18,232 nucleotides of DNA, taken from Kiritimatiellia bacterium (GTDB lineage Bacteria > Verrucomicrobiota > Kiritimatiellia > RFP12 > UBA1067). The DNA is taken from assembly GCA_017999015.1 (NCBI GenBank), contig JAGOBZ010000021.1, forward strand, positions 1 through 18,232. The letters run 5' to 3'. The notes beneath the pieces were generated by a model. It worked only from the letters and a program-made list of their open reading frames with translations. It did not search any database and was not told where the DNA came from. Shown piece after piece: positions 8,285 through 15,935 of the stretch; within the stretch, counting starts at the first letter, position 1, and every line of letters starts with the position of its first letter. Made by a program: the position numbers and the translations under genes.

Positions 8285-10776
8285 CGTGTCGCCTCCTCGT
8301 TTGTCCGTTGTCCCTCATCGTAAATGCGATGTCCCTCGCGTATCGCTTTGTAGACGCGAAGTTCATGTTCAAGCCTTGCCTGATACTTCGCCTCGCGCGC
8401 CTGATCACGACCGCACGCCGCAAAACCGTCCATATCGGCGCGCGGTTTTTCGCGCAGCCGTCGCGCACCCTCCCGAATCAGCGCCAGCGCCTCGGCGCGT
8501 GCTGCGGCATGGGTCGCGCCGGCCAGGATACGGCTCAATTCCGGCCGCGCAAAAGAGAGCTGCGCTCGCTGCCGCGCGCCGTGAGCGTTCGCGATCGGCA
8601 CGCCGGTCAGAACTTTCAGTCGTTCCACCTCCGCCGCCGCCAACGGACTGCGTCCGCCCGGATTGTGCGGGTAGGCGGAGGCGTATTCCGGATAGTACGG
8701 AGCGTTCAAATCCACCCACGTGATCAACCGGTCCAGCTCCTCCGCGTTCAACACGACTTTGGCGTGACCGGCGCGCACTTTTTGAATGAGCCGCGACGGA
8801 TGGCTGCCCCACGAATAGGCCTGCTGCACCTCGGCCGGGCCGCCGCCCACGCAGGTGATCACACCCAGCGCCCACAGATCCACATACGAGGTGCAGAAGA
8901 CCGTATCGCGGTCGCCCGACAGATTCAAGCGGTCGCCCGCTTTCTTGCCGTAATCATGACAGGAGACGCAATGGCGGTCGAAGACCGGCTGCACCTCTTT
9001 CTGAAACGAGAACAGGCGCGGGCCGCCGCGCCATCCGTTGAGCGCGTCGGGTTTGCGCCGCATTGCCCGCGGCGGTGTCGTGACCGGCGGGATGTCGCCC
9101 ACGCGGTTCTCATGACACCCCACGCACCCGTAGGTCTCGCCGGGCTGCACATAGGCGCCCGAACGCATGGACTGGATCATCATGCCGTCCGCGTCGAGCG
9201 CCTGAAAAAAGACAAAGGTGTTGCCGGGCGCTTCGAAATACGCGCTGCCGTCCGGCTCGACCGGCACCGTACCGAGAATGCGCTTGTTCTCAAAGTTGTG
9301 CCAGTTCATGGCCGGCGCCTGTTCGCCCTGGCCCTGCCACCCGCGTTCCGACCAATTGCGTTTTTCGGGCGATTCGACAACCCGGAGAAATTTAACGGAC
9401 CCCGGCTTTACGCCTGTCATGTGCGTGCCGATATAGACGTTCTGCAGATAAAAGCGCCCGGCGGCATTCGGGTGATCGAAGGTACGCCGGCGCGGCAGCA
9501 CAGGCGGGGCGGCGCGCGGCCGCAGCGGCAAGGGATCGAAACAGCCCGGCGCTTCGGCATGCACCAACACTTCATTGCCGAACAGGTCCAGATAGTAGAG
9601 CCCCATCTCCTCCCCTCGTCCGGTCTGGCGGGCACACAGGAAATGGCGGTCATCCAGCGGATGCGGGTCCTCGTATTTGCAGGTCAAACGGACTGTCGAG
9701 TCGAAATCCTGTCCGGCGGTCTTGATGCGGTTGGTGAAGGCTGCCGGCCACGTGCGGAGCACCGGTTCAAGCCCGTCGACGCCGCGCGAGCGGTCGATCA
9801 GACCCAGGGCACCCCACGGCCGGTCGTGGCAGGAACCCAGCACCGCGATCGCCAGATGGGATTGCGACAGCGTGCGCGCGTCGACCACGCCGCCGGGGCT
9901 CGTCGTGTTGTTCCCCCAGTAAAGCGCATGCCCCGTACCGTCGGGATTGCAGACCCACAGCCCCTGCGCATCGCCGAAATTACGGTCCACATACTCCCAG
10001 CGGTCATACAGGATGCGGCCGTCCGGCATCACGGAAGCATGCCCTTCAAAGAGCGTGGATTTCCCGATCTGGTGGATGTTGGCGCCGTCCGCCTCCATGC
10101 GGTAGAGGTTGCACATGATGTGGCGGTTGCACATGCAGTACTTCGGCTCGCGCGTGGCCGAGAACAGAATGCCGCCGTCCGGCAGCCAGACCGGATCGAC
10201 ATCCGCAACGCCCGGCGCGGAGGTGAGCTGCCGCACTTCGGTTCCCGCCACGGTCATCGTGTAGATGTGATAATCATCCTGCGGTCCCTTGCGCATCGCG
10301 AACACCAGCCGTTCGCCCGCAAAATCCAGATCCGGATCACGCACCGTGGCGCCCGGCCCCGGCGCGAAGAGAGTCGTGACCGTGCCCCGCCGCACATCCA
10401 GAATCTTGAACGCGCCCTCGGTGTCATAACTGCGGGCATTGATTTCGCACGACACAAACAGGGTGGCCGTGTTGTGATGGTCCGGACGATACTGCTTGCG
10501 CGTCACAAACAGCACCGGCGTCTGGTTGAGCAGCGGATTCTCGCGCACCAGCGCCTCACGCGCGAAAGCCTCTAACGCACCGGGGTCTCTGTCCGCGTCC
10601 AGCGCATCGAGCCGCCGCAGCAGCGCATCGGCGGGGTAGCGTTCTTGGAACCCTGCGCCCAACTCGCGAATGCCCGCGCGCAGGCGCTCAGCAACGCACA
10701 CTTCAGCCGCCAGGCTCACGCCGATCGCGCACGCCGTCAACAAGCCAAGACTCCACTTTTTAAAACAGGCATTCAT
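8281..10776 (-). CDS. Secreted HzsA-like beta-propeller protein with two c-type haem sites
   Basis: 831-residue exported protein (signal peptide about 1-24, WSLGLLTACAIGVSLAAE). Residues about 85-420 form TolB/PD40-like propeller blades (DYHIYTMTVAGTEVRQLT, DPVWLPDGGILFSATRE, VMPDGRILYDRWEY). The middle region resembles the domain of hydrazine synthase alpha-subunit relatives that are common in Planctomycetes and allied phyla. Two CxxCH haem-attachment motifs follow: C551-C554-H555 (GCVGCHENR) and C603-C606-H607 (HCVSCHDYGKK), the latter at the start of a class-I-like cytochrome c domain. The last ~130 residues are charged and helical. CMCNRH (near 205) is cysteine-rich but is not a haem motif. 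It starts inside the uvrB stop codon (ATGA) with GAGGG 7 bases upstream. Hydrazine synthesis itself is unlikely, since no beta/gamma subunits are present. A periplasmic redox or electron-transfer role is inferred. Confidence 0.8.
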   Translation of the reverse strand: MNACFKKWSLGLLTACAIGVSLAAEVCVAERLRAGIRELGAGFQERYPADALLRRLDALDADRDPGALEAFAREALVRENPLLNQTPVLFVTRKQYRPDHHNTATLFVSCEINARSYDTEGAFKILDVRRGTVTTLFAPGPGATVRDPDLDFAGERLVFAMRKGPQDDYHIYTMTVAGTEVRQLTSAPGVADVDPVWLPDGGILFSATREPKYCMCNRHIMCNLYRMEADGANIHQIGKSTLFEGHASVMPDGRILYDRWEYVDRNFGDAQGLWVCNPDGTGHALYWGNNTTSPGGVVDARTLSQSHLAIAVLGSCHDRPWGALGLIDRSRGVDGLEPVLRTWPAAFTNRIKTAGQDFDSTVRLTCKYEDPHPLDDRHFLCARQTGRGEEMGLYYLDLFGNEVLVHAEAPGCFDPLPLRPRAAPPVLPRRRTFDHPNAAGRFYLQNVYIGTHMTGVKPGSVKFLRVVESPEKRNWSERGWQGQGEQAPAMNWHNFENKRILGTVPVEPDGSAYFEAPGNTFVFFQALDADGMMIQSMRSGAYVQPGETYGCVGCHENRVGDIPPVTTPPRAMRRKPDALNGWRGGPRLFSFQKEVQPVFDRHCVSCHDYGKKAGDRLNLSGDRDTVFCTSYVDLWALGVITCVGGGPAEVQQAYSWGSHPSRLIQKVRAGHAKVVLNAEELDRLITWVDLNAPYYPEYASAYPHNPGGRSPLAAAEVERLKVLTGVPIANAHGARQRAQLSFARPELSRILAGATHAAARAEALALIREGARRLREKPRADMDGFAACGRDQAREAKYQARLEHELRVYKAIREGHRIYDEGQRTNEEATR
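8292..8298 (-). promoter_or_regulatory. Strong ribosome binding site GAGGAGG for the Gfo/Idh/MocA gene
   Basis: GAGGAGG on the minus strand lies 7 bases before the ATG at 8284, inside the 3' end of the upstream cytochrome gene. It shows that the ATGA overlap is a genuine start and that this gene can be initiated independently of coupling. Confidence 0.7.
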
Positions 10777-12779
10777 TCCGCAGCCCTCAGTCGTTTCAAC
10801 TCACGGATTTCGTCACGCAACATCGCCGCGCGTTCGAACTCCAGCGCAGCGGCGGCGGCGAGCATTTCGGACTCCAGTTCACCTATCGCGCGGTGTAAGT
10901 CATAGGTCTCGTGCGACTCGGCCGCCACCATGCGCTCTTCGACTCTTTGCGCTTCGGAATAGAGCGCCAACGACTCGTTGATCGCGCGTTTCACACTGCG
11001 CGGCGTGATGTTGTGCTCGCGGTTGTACGCCTCCTGTTTGGCACGGCGCGCCTGCGTGGTCTCCATCATCACACGCATGGCATCGGTCACCGAGTCGGCA
11101 TACAGGATCACGCGCCCCTCCAGATGACGTGCCGTACGGCCCGCCGTCTGAATCAGCGAGGTGCCGGAACGCAGGAACCCCTCTTTATCCGCATCGAGTA
11201 CAGCCACCAACGCCACCTCTGGCAGATCAAGCCCCTCGCGAAGCAGATTGATCCCCACCAGGCAGTCAAACGCGCCCTTGCGAAGACGCCCCAATATCTC
11301 CACGCGCTGGATCGCATCGATGTCGCTGTGCAGATACTCCACGCGGATGCCGGTTTCACGAAGATACGCGGTCAGGTCTTCGGCCGACCGCTTGGTCAGG
11401 GTCGTAACCAGCACGCGATCCCCCTTCTCGGACGCGCGTCGCACCTCCTCCATCAGATCATCGACCTGACCCTCCAATGGCCTGACCTCGACCGGCGGGT
11501 CCAGCAAGCCGGTGGGGCGGATCACCTGTTCAACGGTGATTTCACTCACTTGACGTTCGTAAGCGGCAGGCGTGGCCGACGCAAACAGGATCGGACCGAC
11601 TTTCGCCAAAAACTCCTCAAAGTTGAGCGGGCGGTTGTCCTTGGCCGACGGCAACCGGAACCCGTGTTCCACCAGTGTCTGCTTGCGTGCTTGATCACCG
11701 TTGTACATGGCGCGCAGTTGCGGCAAGGTCACGTGCGATTCATCAATGATCGTCAAGAATTCACCGTCGAAATAATCCAGCAGGCAGGCAGGCGGTTCGC
11801 CGGCAGCCCGGCCGGCCAGATGGCGGGAGTAGTTTTCGATACCGTTGCAGTAGCCCAGCTCGCGCAGCATCTCAAGATCAAACTCTGTGCGCTGCCTCAG
11901 CCGCTGAGCCTCCAGCAATCTATTCTGACGCTCCAGTTCGGCCAGCCGCTCGTCCAGTTCGGCACTGATCAGTCCGACCGAAGCCTCGATCTTCTCCTTG
12001 GGCATCACGAAATGCTTGGCCGGCGAGATCACCGTGCGCGGCAACCTGACACCGGCTTTGCCAGACACCGGATCGAATTCGCGGATATCTTCCACGACGT
12101 CGCCGAAAAAATCGATCCTGACGCCGCTGGTTTCGTAGGAGGGGAAGATGTCCACGCAGTCGCCGCGCACGCGGAAAGTACCGGGCTGCGGTTCATAGTC
12201 GTTACGTGAATACTGGATATCGACCAGCCGTTCCAGCATCGCGTCGCGGCCCAGCGTCTGACCGGGCACGATATCCACCAGCATGGTACGATAATCTTCC
12301 GGCGACCCCAGTCCGTAAATGCAGGAAACCGAGGCAACGATCACCACATCGCGGCGGCCGAGCAGGGCGTTGGTCGCGCCCAACCGGTAACGCTCGATCT
12401 CCTCGTTGATCGAAGCGTCCTTCTCGATATAGGTGTCTGTCTGGGGAATGTAGGCCTCCGGCTGGTAATAGTCGTAATAACTGACGAAATACTCAACCGC
12501 ATTGTGCGGAAAAAAACCTTTGAGTTCTGCGAAAAGCTGCGCCGCCAAGGTCTTATTGTGCGAAATGATGATGGCCGGACGGCCCCACGCGCGAATCACG
12601 TTGGCCATGGTGAATGTTTTGCCGGAGCCGGTCACTCCCTCCAACGTCAGACGCCGAGCGCCGGCAGTCAGGCCCTCCGCAAGCGTCCGGATCGCCTGCG
12701 GCTGGTCACCGGTCGGCGCAAAGTCGGACACCACCGTAAACTCTGCCACAGGTTGCTTCATACCTCGCCATTGTCCCAT
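10773..12779 (-). CDS. uvrB: UvrABC excinuclease subunit B
   Basis: 668-residue UvrB, the usual full length. UvrB takes over damaged DNA from UvrA, verifies the lesion with its beta-hairpin and recruits UvrC for dual incision in nucleotide-excision repair. Visible motifs are Walker A GVTGSGKT (48-55), the beta-hairpin YYDYYQPEAYIPQTDTYIE (101-119), SVSCIYGLGSPEDY, the DEAD-like DESH box in LTIIDESHVTLPQ, FASATPA, and helicase motifs V/VI (GINLLREGLDLPEV and IQTAGRTARH). The C-terminal UVR domain (about 630-665, LEFERAAMLRDEIRELK) binds UvrC. The start is taken at 12779. MKQPVAEFTV at 12761 is the alternative, but its GAGGT abuts the ATG with no spacing. It is the first gene of the apparent five-gene operon, and its stop overlaps the next gene's start (ATGA). 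Confidence 0.98.
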   Translation of the reverse strand: MGQWRGMKQPVAEFTVVSDFAPTGDQPQAIRTLAEGLTAGARRLTLEGVTGSGKTFTMANVIRAWGRPAIIISHNKTLAAQLFAELKGFFPHNAVEYFVSYYDYYQPEAYIPQTDTYIEKDASINEEIERYRLGATNALLGRRDVVIVASVSCIYGLGSPEDYRTMLVDIVPGQTLGRDAMLERLVDIQYSRNDYEPQPGTFRVRGDCVDIFPSYETSGVRIDFFGDVVEDIREFDPVSGKAGVRLPRTVISPAKHFVMPKEKIEASVGLISAELDERLAELERQNRLLEAQRLRQRTEFDLEMLRELGYCNGIENYSRHLAGRAAGEPPACLLDYFDGEFLTIIDESHVTLPQLRAMYNGDQARKQTLVEHGFRLPSAKDNRPLNFEEFLAKVGPILFASATPAAYERQVSEITVEQVIRPTGLLDPPVEVRPLEGQVDDLMEEVRRASEKGDRVLVTTLTKRSAEDLTAYLRETGIRVEYLHSDIDAIQRVEILGRLRKGAFDCLVGINLLREGLDLPEVALVAVLDADKEGFLRSGTSLIQTAGRTARHLEGRVILYADSVTDAMRVMMETTQARRAKQEAYNREHNITPRSVKRAINESLALYSEAQRVEERMVAAESHETYDLHRAIGELESEMLAAAAALEFERAAMLRDEIRELKRLRAAE

Positions 12780-12813
12780 TCCGCGCCTGCCTTGTAAAGC
12801 GCACAGGGCACGT

Positions 12814-12828
12814 TTCTACTTCGTAGAA
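12814..12828. promoter_or_regulatory. Palindrome TTCTAC-TTC-GTAGAA upstream of uvrB
   Basis: A perfect 6-base inverted repeat with a 3-base spacer, extendable to 8 pairs with one wobble in RNA (GTTTCTAC / GTAGAAGC), is centred about 42 bases before the uvrB start. The position suits an operator for the operon. It does not match the E. coli (CTGT-N8-ACAG) or Bacillus (GAAC-N4-GTTC) SOS boxes, so LexA control is only a possibility. Confidence 0.3.
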
Positions 12829-12850
12829 GCCGTACCCAAAAGAGAAGTTA

Positions 12851-12960
12851 GGATTTAGGAGTTAGGAGTTTTGCACCCTGTTCTTTGGGGCTGGTTCGTA
12901 TTCAACTCCTCATCCATAACTTGAGAGTTCAGAGTTGAACGTTGAGCGTTGAGAGTTCGG
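12851..12960. repeat. Degenerate short tandem repeats left of the first repeat element
   Basis: This part of the 12780-13335 intergenic region holds a run of TTAGGA/GTTAGGAGTT units (about 12849-12871). It also has a run of GTTGA/GAGAGTT-type units (about 12921-12960) ending in GAGTTCGGCG, directly against the element at 12961. No coding region is recognisable here. Confidence 0.5.
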
Positions 12961-13277
12961 CGTAATCGGTCAGTGACAGGGGGTGTGCGAAGATCGTGCG
13001 TTTCTGATGAAAGGGAGGATGGCGAGACGGGAGCGCGGGCGTCCCCTCCCGCAACAACGTGCCGTGCAATAGGTTGAGCGGCCATGACGGTAACGCAAAA
13101 CCGCTTCTGGTAGGGACGCCTCGCCGAGGCGTCCGCGGCGGTCTCGGCGAGACCGCCCTACCGGGGCCGTATCTGGCTTGCGTGCGGACTTTCACAGAGC
13201 GGGCGGGGACGCCCGCGCTCCCGGCTGTGCCTCGCATCAAACACGCTCTCGACTCGCATACCCCCTAACCGATTACG
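12961..13277. mobile_element. MITE-like repeat element, copy 1 (317 bp)
   Basis: Both ends carry an imperfect terminal inverted repeat. The left end reads CGTAATCGGT, a 6-base gap, then AGGGGGTGTGCGA. The reverse complement of the right end reads CGTAATCGGT, T, then AGGGGGTATGCGA, and similarity continues for about 50 bases (both reach GTTT/GTTTCTGATG-like sequence). GAGTTCGGCG occurs on both sides (12953-12962 and 13277-13286) and could be a target-site duplication. The interior carries an 18-base perfect inverted repeat (13029-13046 and 13205-13222) enclosing a double hairpin. It encodes no transposase, so any movement would need help in trans. A second copy lies at 15330-15935. Confidence 0.6.
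13109..13162. repeat. Double-hairpin palindromic module in element copy 1
   Basis: An outer inverted repeat GGTAGGG...CCCTACC encloses two adjacent 9-base-pair hairpins: GGACGCCTC-gcc-GAGGCGTCC (13114-13134) and GGCGGTCTC-ggc-GAGACCGCC (13137-13157). The layout resembles paired REP/BIME elements. It lies inside the 317-bp element. Confidence 0.65.
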
Positions 13278-13335
13278 AGTTCGGCGTTCGACGTTCTTGA
13301 CGTCTAAGCCTTCTTTAATCTAACCTCCCCCTGCC

Positions 13336-15324
13336 ATGTTGAGAGTTTTTACTTCTTACATCATACTTTTTACCTTCGCGATCGCGCCGGGCTTGACTGC
13401 CAGGGCGCAAAGCCGGGTAGGGCTCGATGAACTGGATCTCGCCGCCATGAGCTGCGGCTGGGAACGTCCCCAAGCACGGCAGGCGGTCGGCGGCAACCCC
13501 CTTAAAATCGCGCGGAAAAAGTTTGAGCGGGGCGTCGGCACGCATGCGCCAAGCTGGTTCGCGATCGAAACCGGCGGCGAAGCGCTGCGCTTCGAGGCAC
13601 AGGTCGGCCTGGATGACGAAGAGCTGGTCCGCGGCAGGGGCTCTGCCGTCTTCCGCATTTACGCCGACGGCCGTGTCGCGGCCGACTCCGGCGTGATGCA
13701 TGCCCGGCAGCCCGCTCGAACGTTGACGGCGGATCTGGCCGGCGCCCGGGTGGTCGTGCTGGAAGTCTCGGATGCCGGCGACGGCAGCGCGCATGATCAC
13801 GCCGACTGGTGCGACGCCTATTTCACGGTGCGCGACGGTGCGGTCCTGAAGCCGTTGCCGCGTCCGCCGACGGAGCAGATGGGCATCCTCACGCCGCCGC
13901 CGCCGCGTGAGCCGCGCATCAACGGCGCGCGTGTTTTCGGCGTGCGGCCGGGCAGCCCCGTTCTCTTCACGATCCCGGTTACCGGCGAGAGACCTGTCAC
14001 GCTTGAAGTGGAGGGTCTGCCGAGCGGTCTTTCACTGGATCGCGGGCACGGTCTCCTCACGGGAACGGTCGCCAAGGCGGGCAGCTACCGCATGACGTTC
14101 CGCGCCGCCAATGCCTACGGTACTGCCGCGCGCGACTGGCGACTGGAGGTCGGCGAGCGCATCGCGCTGACGCCGCCGATGGGCTGGAACTCATGGAACT
14201 GTTTCGCGCACACGGTTTCAGACGCCAGCATCCGCACCGCCGCGCAGGCGATGGTCGAGAGCGGCCTGAGCCGGCACGGCTGGAGCTATGTCAATATCGA
14301 CGACTATTGGCAGACCTGCCCCGGCGAGCGCACCGACATGTCGCTCATGGGACCGGCACGCGACAGCGCAGGCCGCATCCTGCCCAACGCGCGTTTCCCG
14401 GACATGGCGGCGCTTTGCCGCGATGTCCACCAGCTCGGCCTCAAAATCGGCATCTATTCGTCGCCGGGGGCCACCACATGCGGCGGATGCGTGGGGAGTT
14501 GGGGCCACGAGGCGCAGGATGCGCAAACCTACGCCGATTGGGGGTTTGACTACTTGAAATACGATTGGTGCAGTTATGCGCAGTGTGTCCGCAATGATTC
14601 GCTCAGCGAACTGATGCGCCCCTATCTCGTGATGGGCCGGGCGTTACGCGCGCAGCCGCGTGACCTGCTGCTCAGCCTCTGCCAGTACGGCATGGGCCAT
14701 GTGGCAGCCTGGGGCGCGAAGGCCGGCGGACAGTGCTGGCGCACCACGCACGACATCGTGGACACCTGGGCAAGCGTGACCGGCATCGTGCAGGCGCAGG
14801 AAGGCTTTGAGCTGTTTGCCGGCCCCGGCGCCTGGAATGACCTCGACATGCTGGTGGTGGGCACGGTCGGCTGGGGAGAGCCGCACCCGACACGCCTCAC
14901 GCCCAACGAGCAGTACAGCCACCTCTCATACTGGTGCCTGCTCGCCTCGCCGCTGCTGCTCGGCTGCGACCTGACGCGGCTCGATCCCTTCACCCTGAAC
15001 CTGTTGACCAATGACGAAGTACTGGACGTCAACCAAGATCCGCTGGGGCGGCAGGCGGTGCGCGTGCAGCATGACGACGCGCAGGAGATCTGGGCAAAAC
15101 CGATGTCGGACGGCAGCACCGCCGTGGGCCTCTTCAATCGGAGCTGCCTGACGCGCACCGTTACGCTGCCGTTTGCGTCGCTCGGGCTGAAAGGCCCCCA
15201 CCGTCTGCGGGATCTCTGGCGCCAGAAAGATCTCGGTGTCGCCGCCGACACGTTCGCCGTGAAGACCCCCGGTCACGGCGTGCTGCTGCTCAAGGTGCAG
15301 GGCGTGCAAGCGAAAACCCTTTAG
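13336..15324 (+). CDS. Secreted alpha-galactosidase-type glycoside hydrolase (GH27) with N-terminal NPCBM domain
   Basis: 662-residue exported enzyme predicted to hydrolyse terminal alpha-galactosyl (or related alpha-GalNAc / beta-arabinopyranosyl) residues. Signal peptide: about 1-24 (FTSYIILFTFAIAPGLTARA). Residues about 28-168 form an NPCBM carbohydrate-binding domain (KKFERGVGTHAPSWFAIE). Residues about 200-275 are an Ig-like putative module (LEVEGLPSGLSLDRGHGLLT). The GH27 barrel starts at LTPPMGWNSWNCFAH (about 279). The catalytic nucleophile is D410 in YLKYDWC, and the acid/base candidate is D473 in RTTHDIVDTW. A beta-sandwich follows to the end. The start has no visible Shine-Dalgarno (pyrimidine-rich CTAACCTCCCCCTGCC precedes it). 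The gene stands alone between two direct copies of a repeat element, convergent to the hem fusion, so it may have been moved or joined there by recombination. Confidence 0.93.
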   Translation: MLRVFTSYIILFTFAIAPGLTARAQSRVGLDELDLAAMSCGWERPQARQAVGGNPLKIARKKFERGVGTHAPSWFAIETGGEALRFEAQVGLDDEELVRGRGSAVFRIYADGRVAADSGVMHARQPARTLTADLAGARVVVLEVSDAGDGSAHDHADWCDAYFTVRDGAVLKPLPRPPTEQMGILTPPPPREPRINGARVFGVRPGSPVLFTIPVTGERPVTLEVEGLPSGLSLDRGHGLLTGTVAKAGSYRMTFRAANAYGTAARDWRLEVGERIALTPPMGWNSWNCFAHTVSDASIRTAAQAMVESGLSRHGWSYVNIDDYWQTCPGERTDMSLMGPARDSAGRILPNARFPDMAALCRDVHQLGLKIGIYSSPGATTCGGCVGSWGHEAQDAQTYADWGFDYLKYDWCSYAQCVRNDSLSELMRPYLVMGRALRAQPRDLLLSLCQYGMGHVAAWGAKAGGQCWRTTHDIVDTWASVTGIVQAQEGFELFAGPGAWNDLDMLVVGTVGWGEPHPTRLTPNEQYSHLSYWCLLASPLLLGCDLTRLDPFTLNLLTNDEVLDVNQDPLGRQAVRVQHDDAQEIWAKPMSDGSTAVGLFNRSCLTRTVTLPFASLGLKGPHRLRDLWRQKDLGVAADTFAVKTPGHGVLLLKVQGVQAKTL

Positions 15325-15329
15325 CGTCG

Positions 15330-15935
15330 GTAATCGGTTTATACCAGGGGTGTGCGAGGATCGTGCGTTTCTGGAGAACAGGGGGGCAGTGGGCTTATCG
15401 GGCGGCTCGTACGTGGCGATACAAAAAGGTAGGGTAGGCATTCCTGCCTGCCTCAGCCGCATCTCCATTGCATGTTCAGCGGCTGGACGAGCAGACGCTC
15501 GTCCCTCCCGGCCTTGTGCCTGCCGCCCGTGGTGCGGGCGTCCCGCCTGCTGGGATGGCGGCAGCCGGGACGGCCGCACCACATGCTTTGCGCCAGACGC
15601 CAGTGGTGCGGGCGGTGTGGAGTGCGGGAGCTTGCTCCCGCTTTCCAAAGCGGCGGCAAGCCGCCGCACTCCAAATGGGGCTTGCGCGTCTGACGTGCGG
15701 AGGGTGCGGAGCGCTGGGAGGGGCAAGCGTCGGCTTGCCCAGCCATCTCCCATTGCATATCCAGCGGCTGGAATCCCGCCAACGTTCAGAGTTCGGCGTT
15801 CAGCGTTGGACAGGCAGGAATGCCTGTCCTACCTTTTTTTCGCAGCCCATCGACCGTCTGCTCGCCGTACTCGCCCGGCTGTACTTCGCATCAAACACGC
15901 GCTCAACTCGCGTCCCCTGGTCGCTAACCGATTAC
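15330..15935. mobile_element. MITE-like repeat element, copy 2 (606 bp)
   Basis: This copy has the same ends and orientation as the element at 12961-13277. Its left end GTAATCGGTTTATACCAGGG runs on into GTGTGCGAGGATCGTGCGTTTCTG, close to copy 1. Its right end CGCATCAAACACGCGCTC runs to ACCGATTAC. The interior is different and longer. An inner inverted repeat (about 15424-15450 against 15811-15838, sharing GGCATTCCTGCCTG) encloses hairpins at 15486-15503, 15529-15592, 15618-15673 and 15721-15740. Two direct repeats sharing CAGCGGCTGG also lie inside (15454-15486 and 15740-15771). It begins 5 bases after the GH27 stop. No flanking direct repeat is seen, and no convincing protein is encoded. Confidence 0.6.
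15618..15673. repeat. Double-hairpin palindromic module in element copy 2
   Basis: An outer inverted repeat TGGAGTGC...GCACTCCA encloses two perfect 8-base-pair hairpins: GCGGGAGC-tt-GCTCCCGC (15624-15641) and GCGGCGGC-aa-GCCGCCGC (15650-15667). The design matches the module at 13109-13162, but the sequence is unrelated. Confidence 0.65.

Noticed and set aside
8269..10575. Long plus-strand open frame (768 codons) opposite the HzsA-like gene
   Set aside because: Antisense to a gene with clear domains and haem motifs. The translation is rich in arginine, histidine and alanine with no recognisable domain, as expected from high GC content.
8281..10776. Evidence for anammox metabolism
   Set aside because: Only a relative of the alpha subunit is present. 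Hydrazine synthase needs further subunits and more haem sites, and such relatives are common in non-anammox PVC bacteria.
10911..12209. Plus-strand open frame of 432 codons opposite uvrB
   Set aside because: uvrB is unambiguous on the other strand, and the antisense product shows no family features.
13029..13222. CRISPR array or structured RNA made from the regular hairpins
   Set aside because: The hairpins differ in sequence and there are no constant repeats with unique spacers and no cas genes. The symmetry is better explained by palindromic repeat modules.
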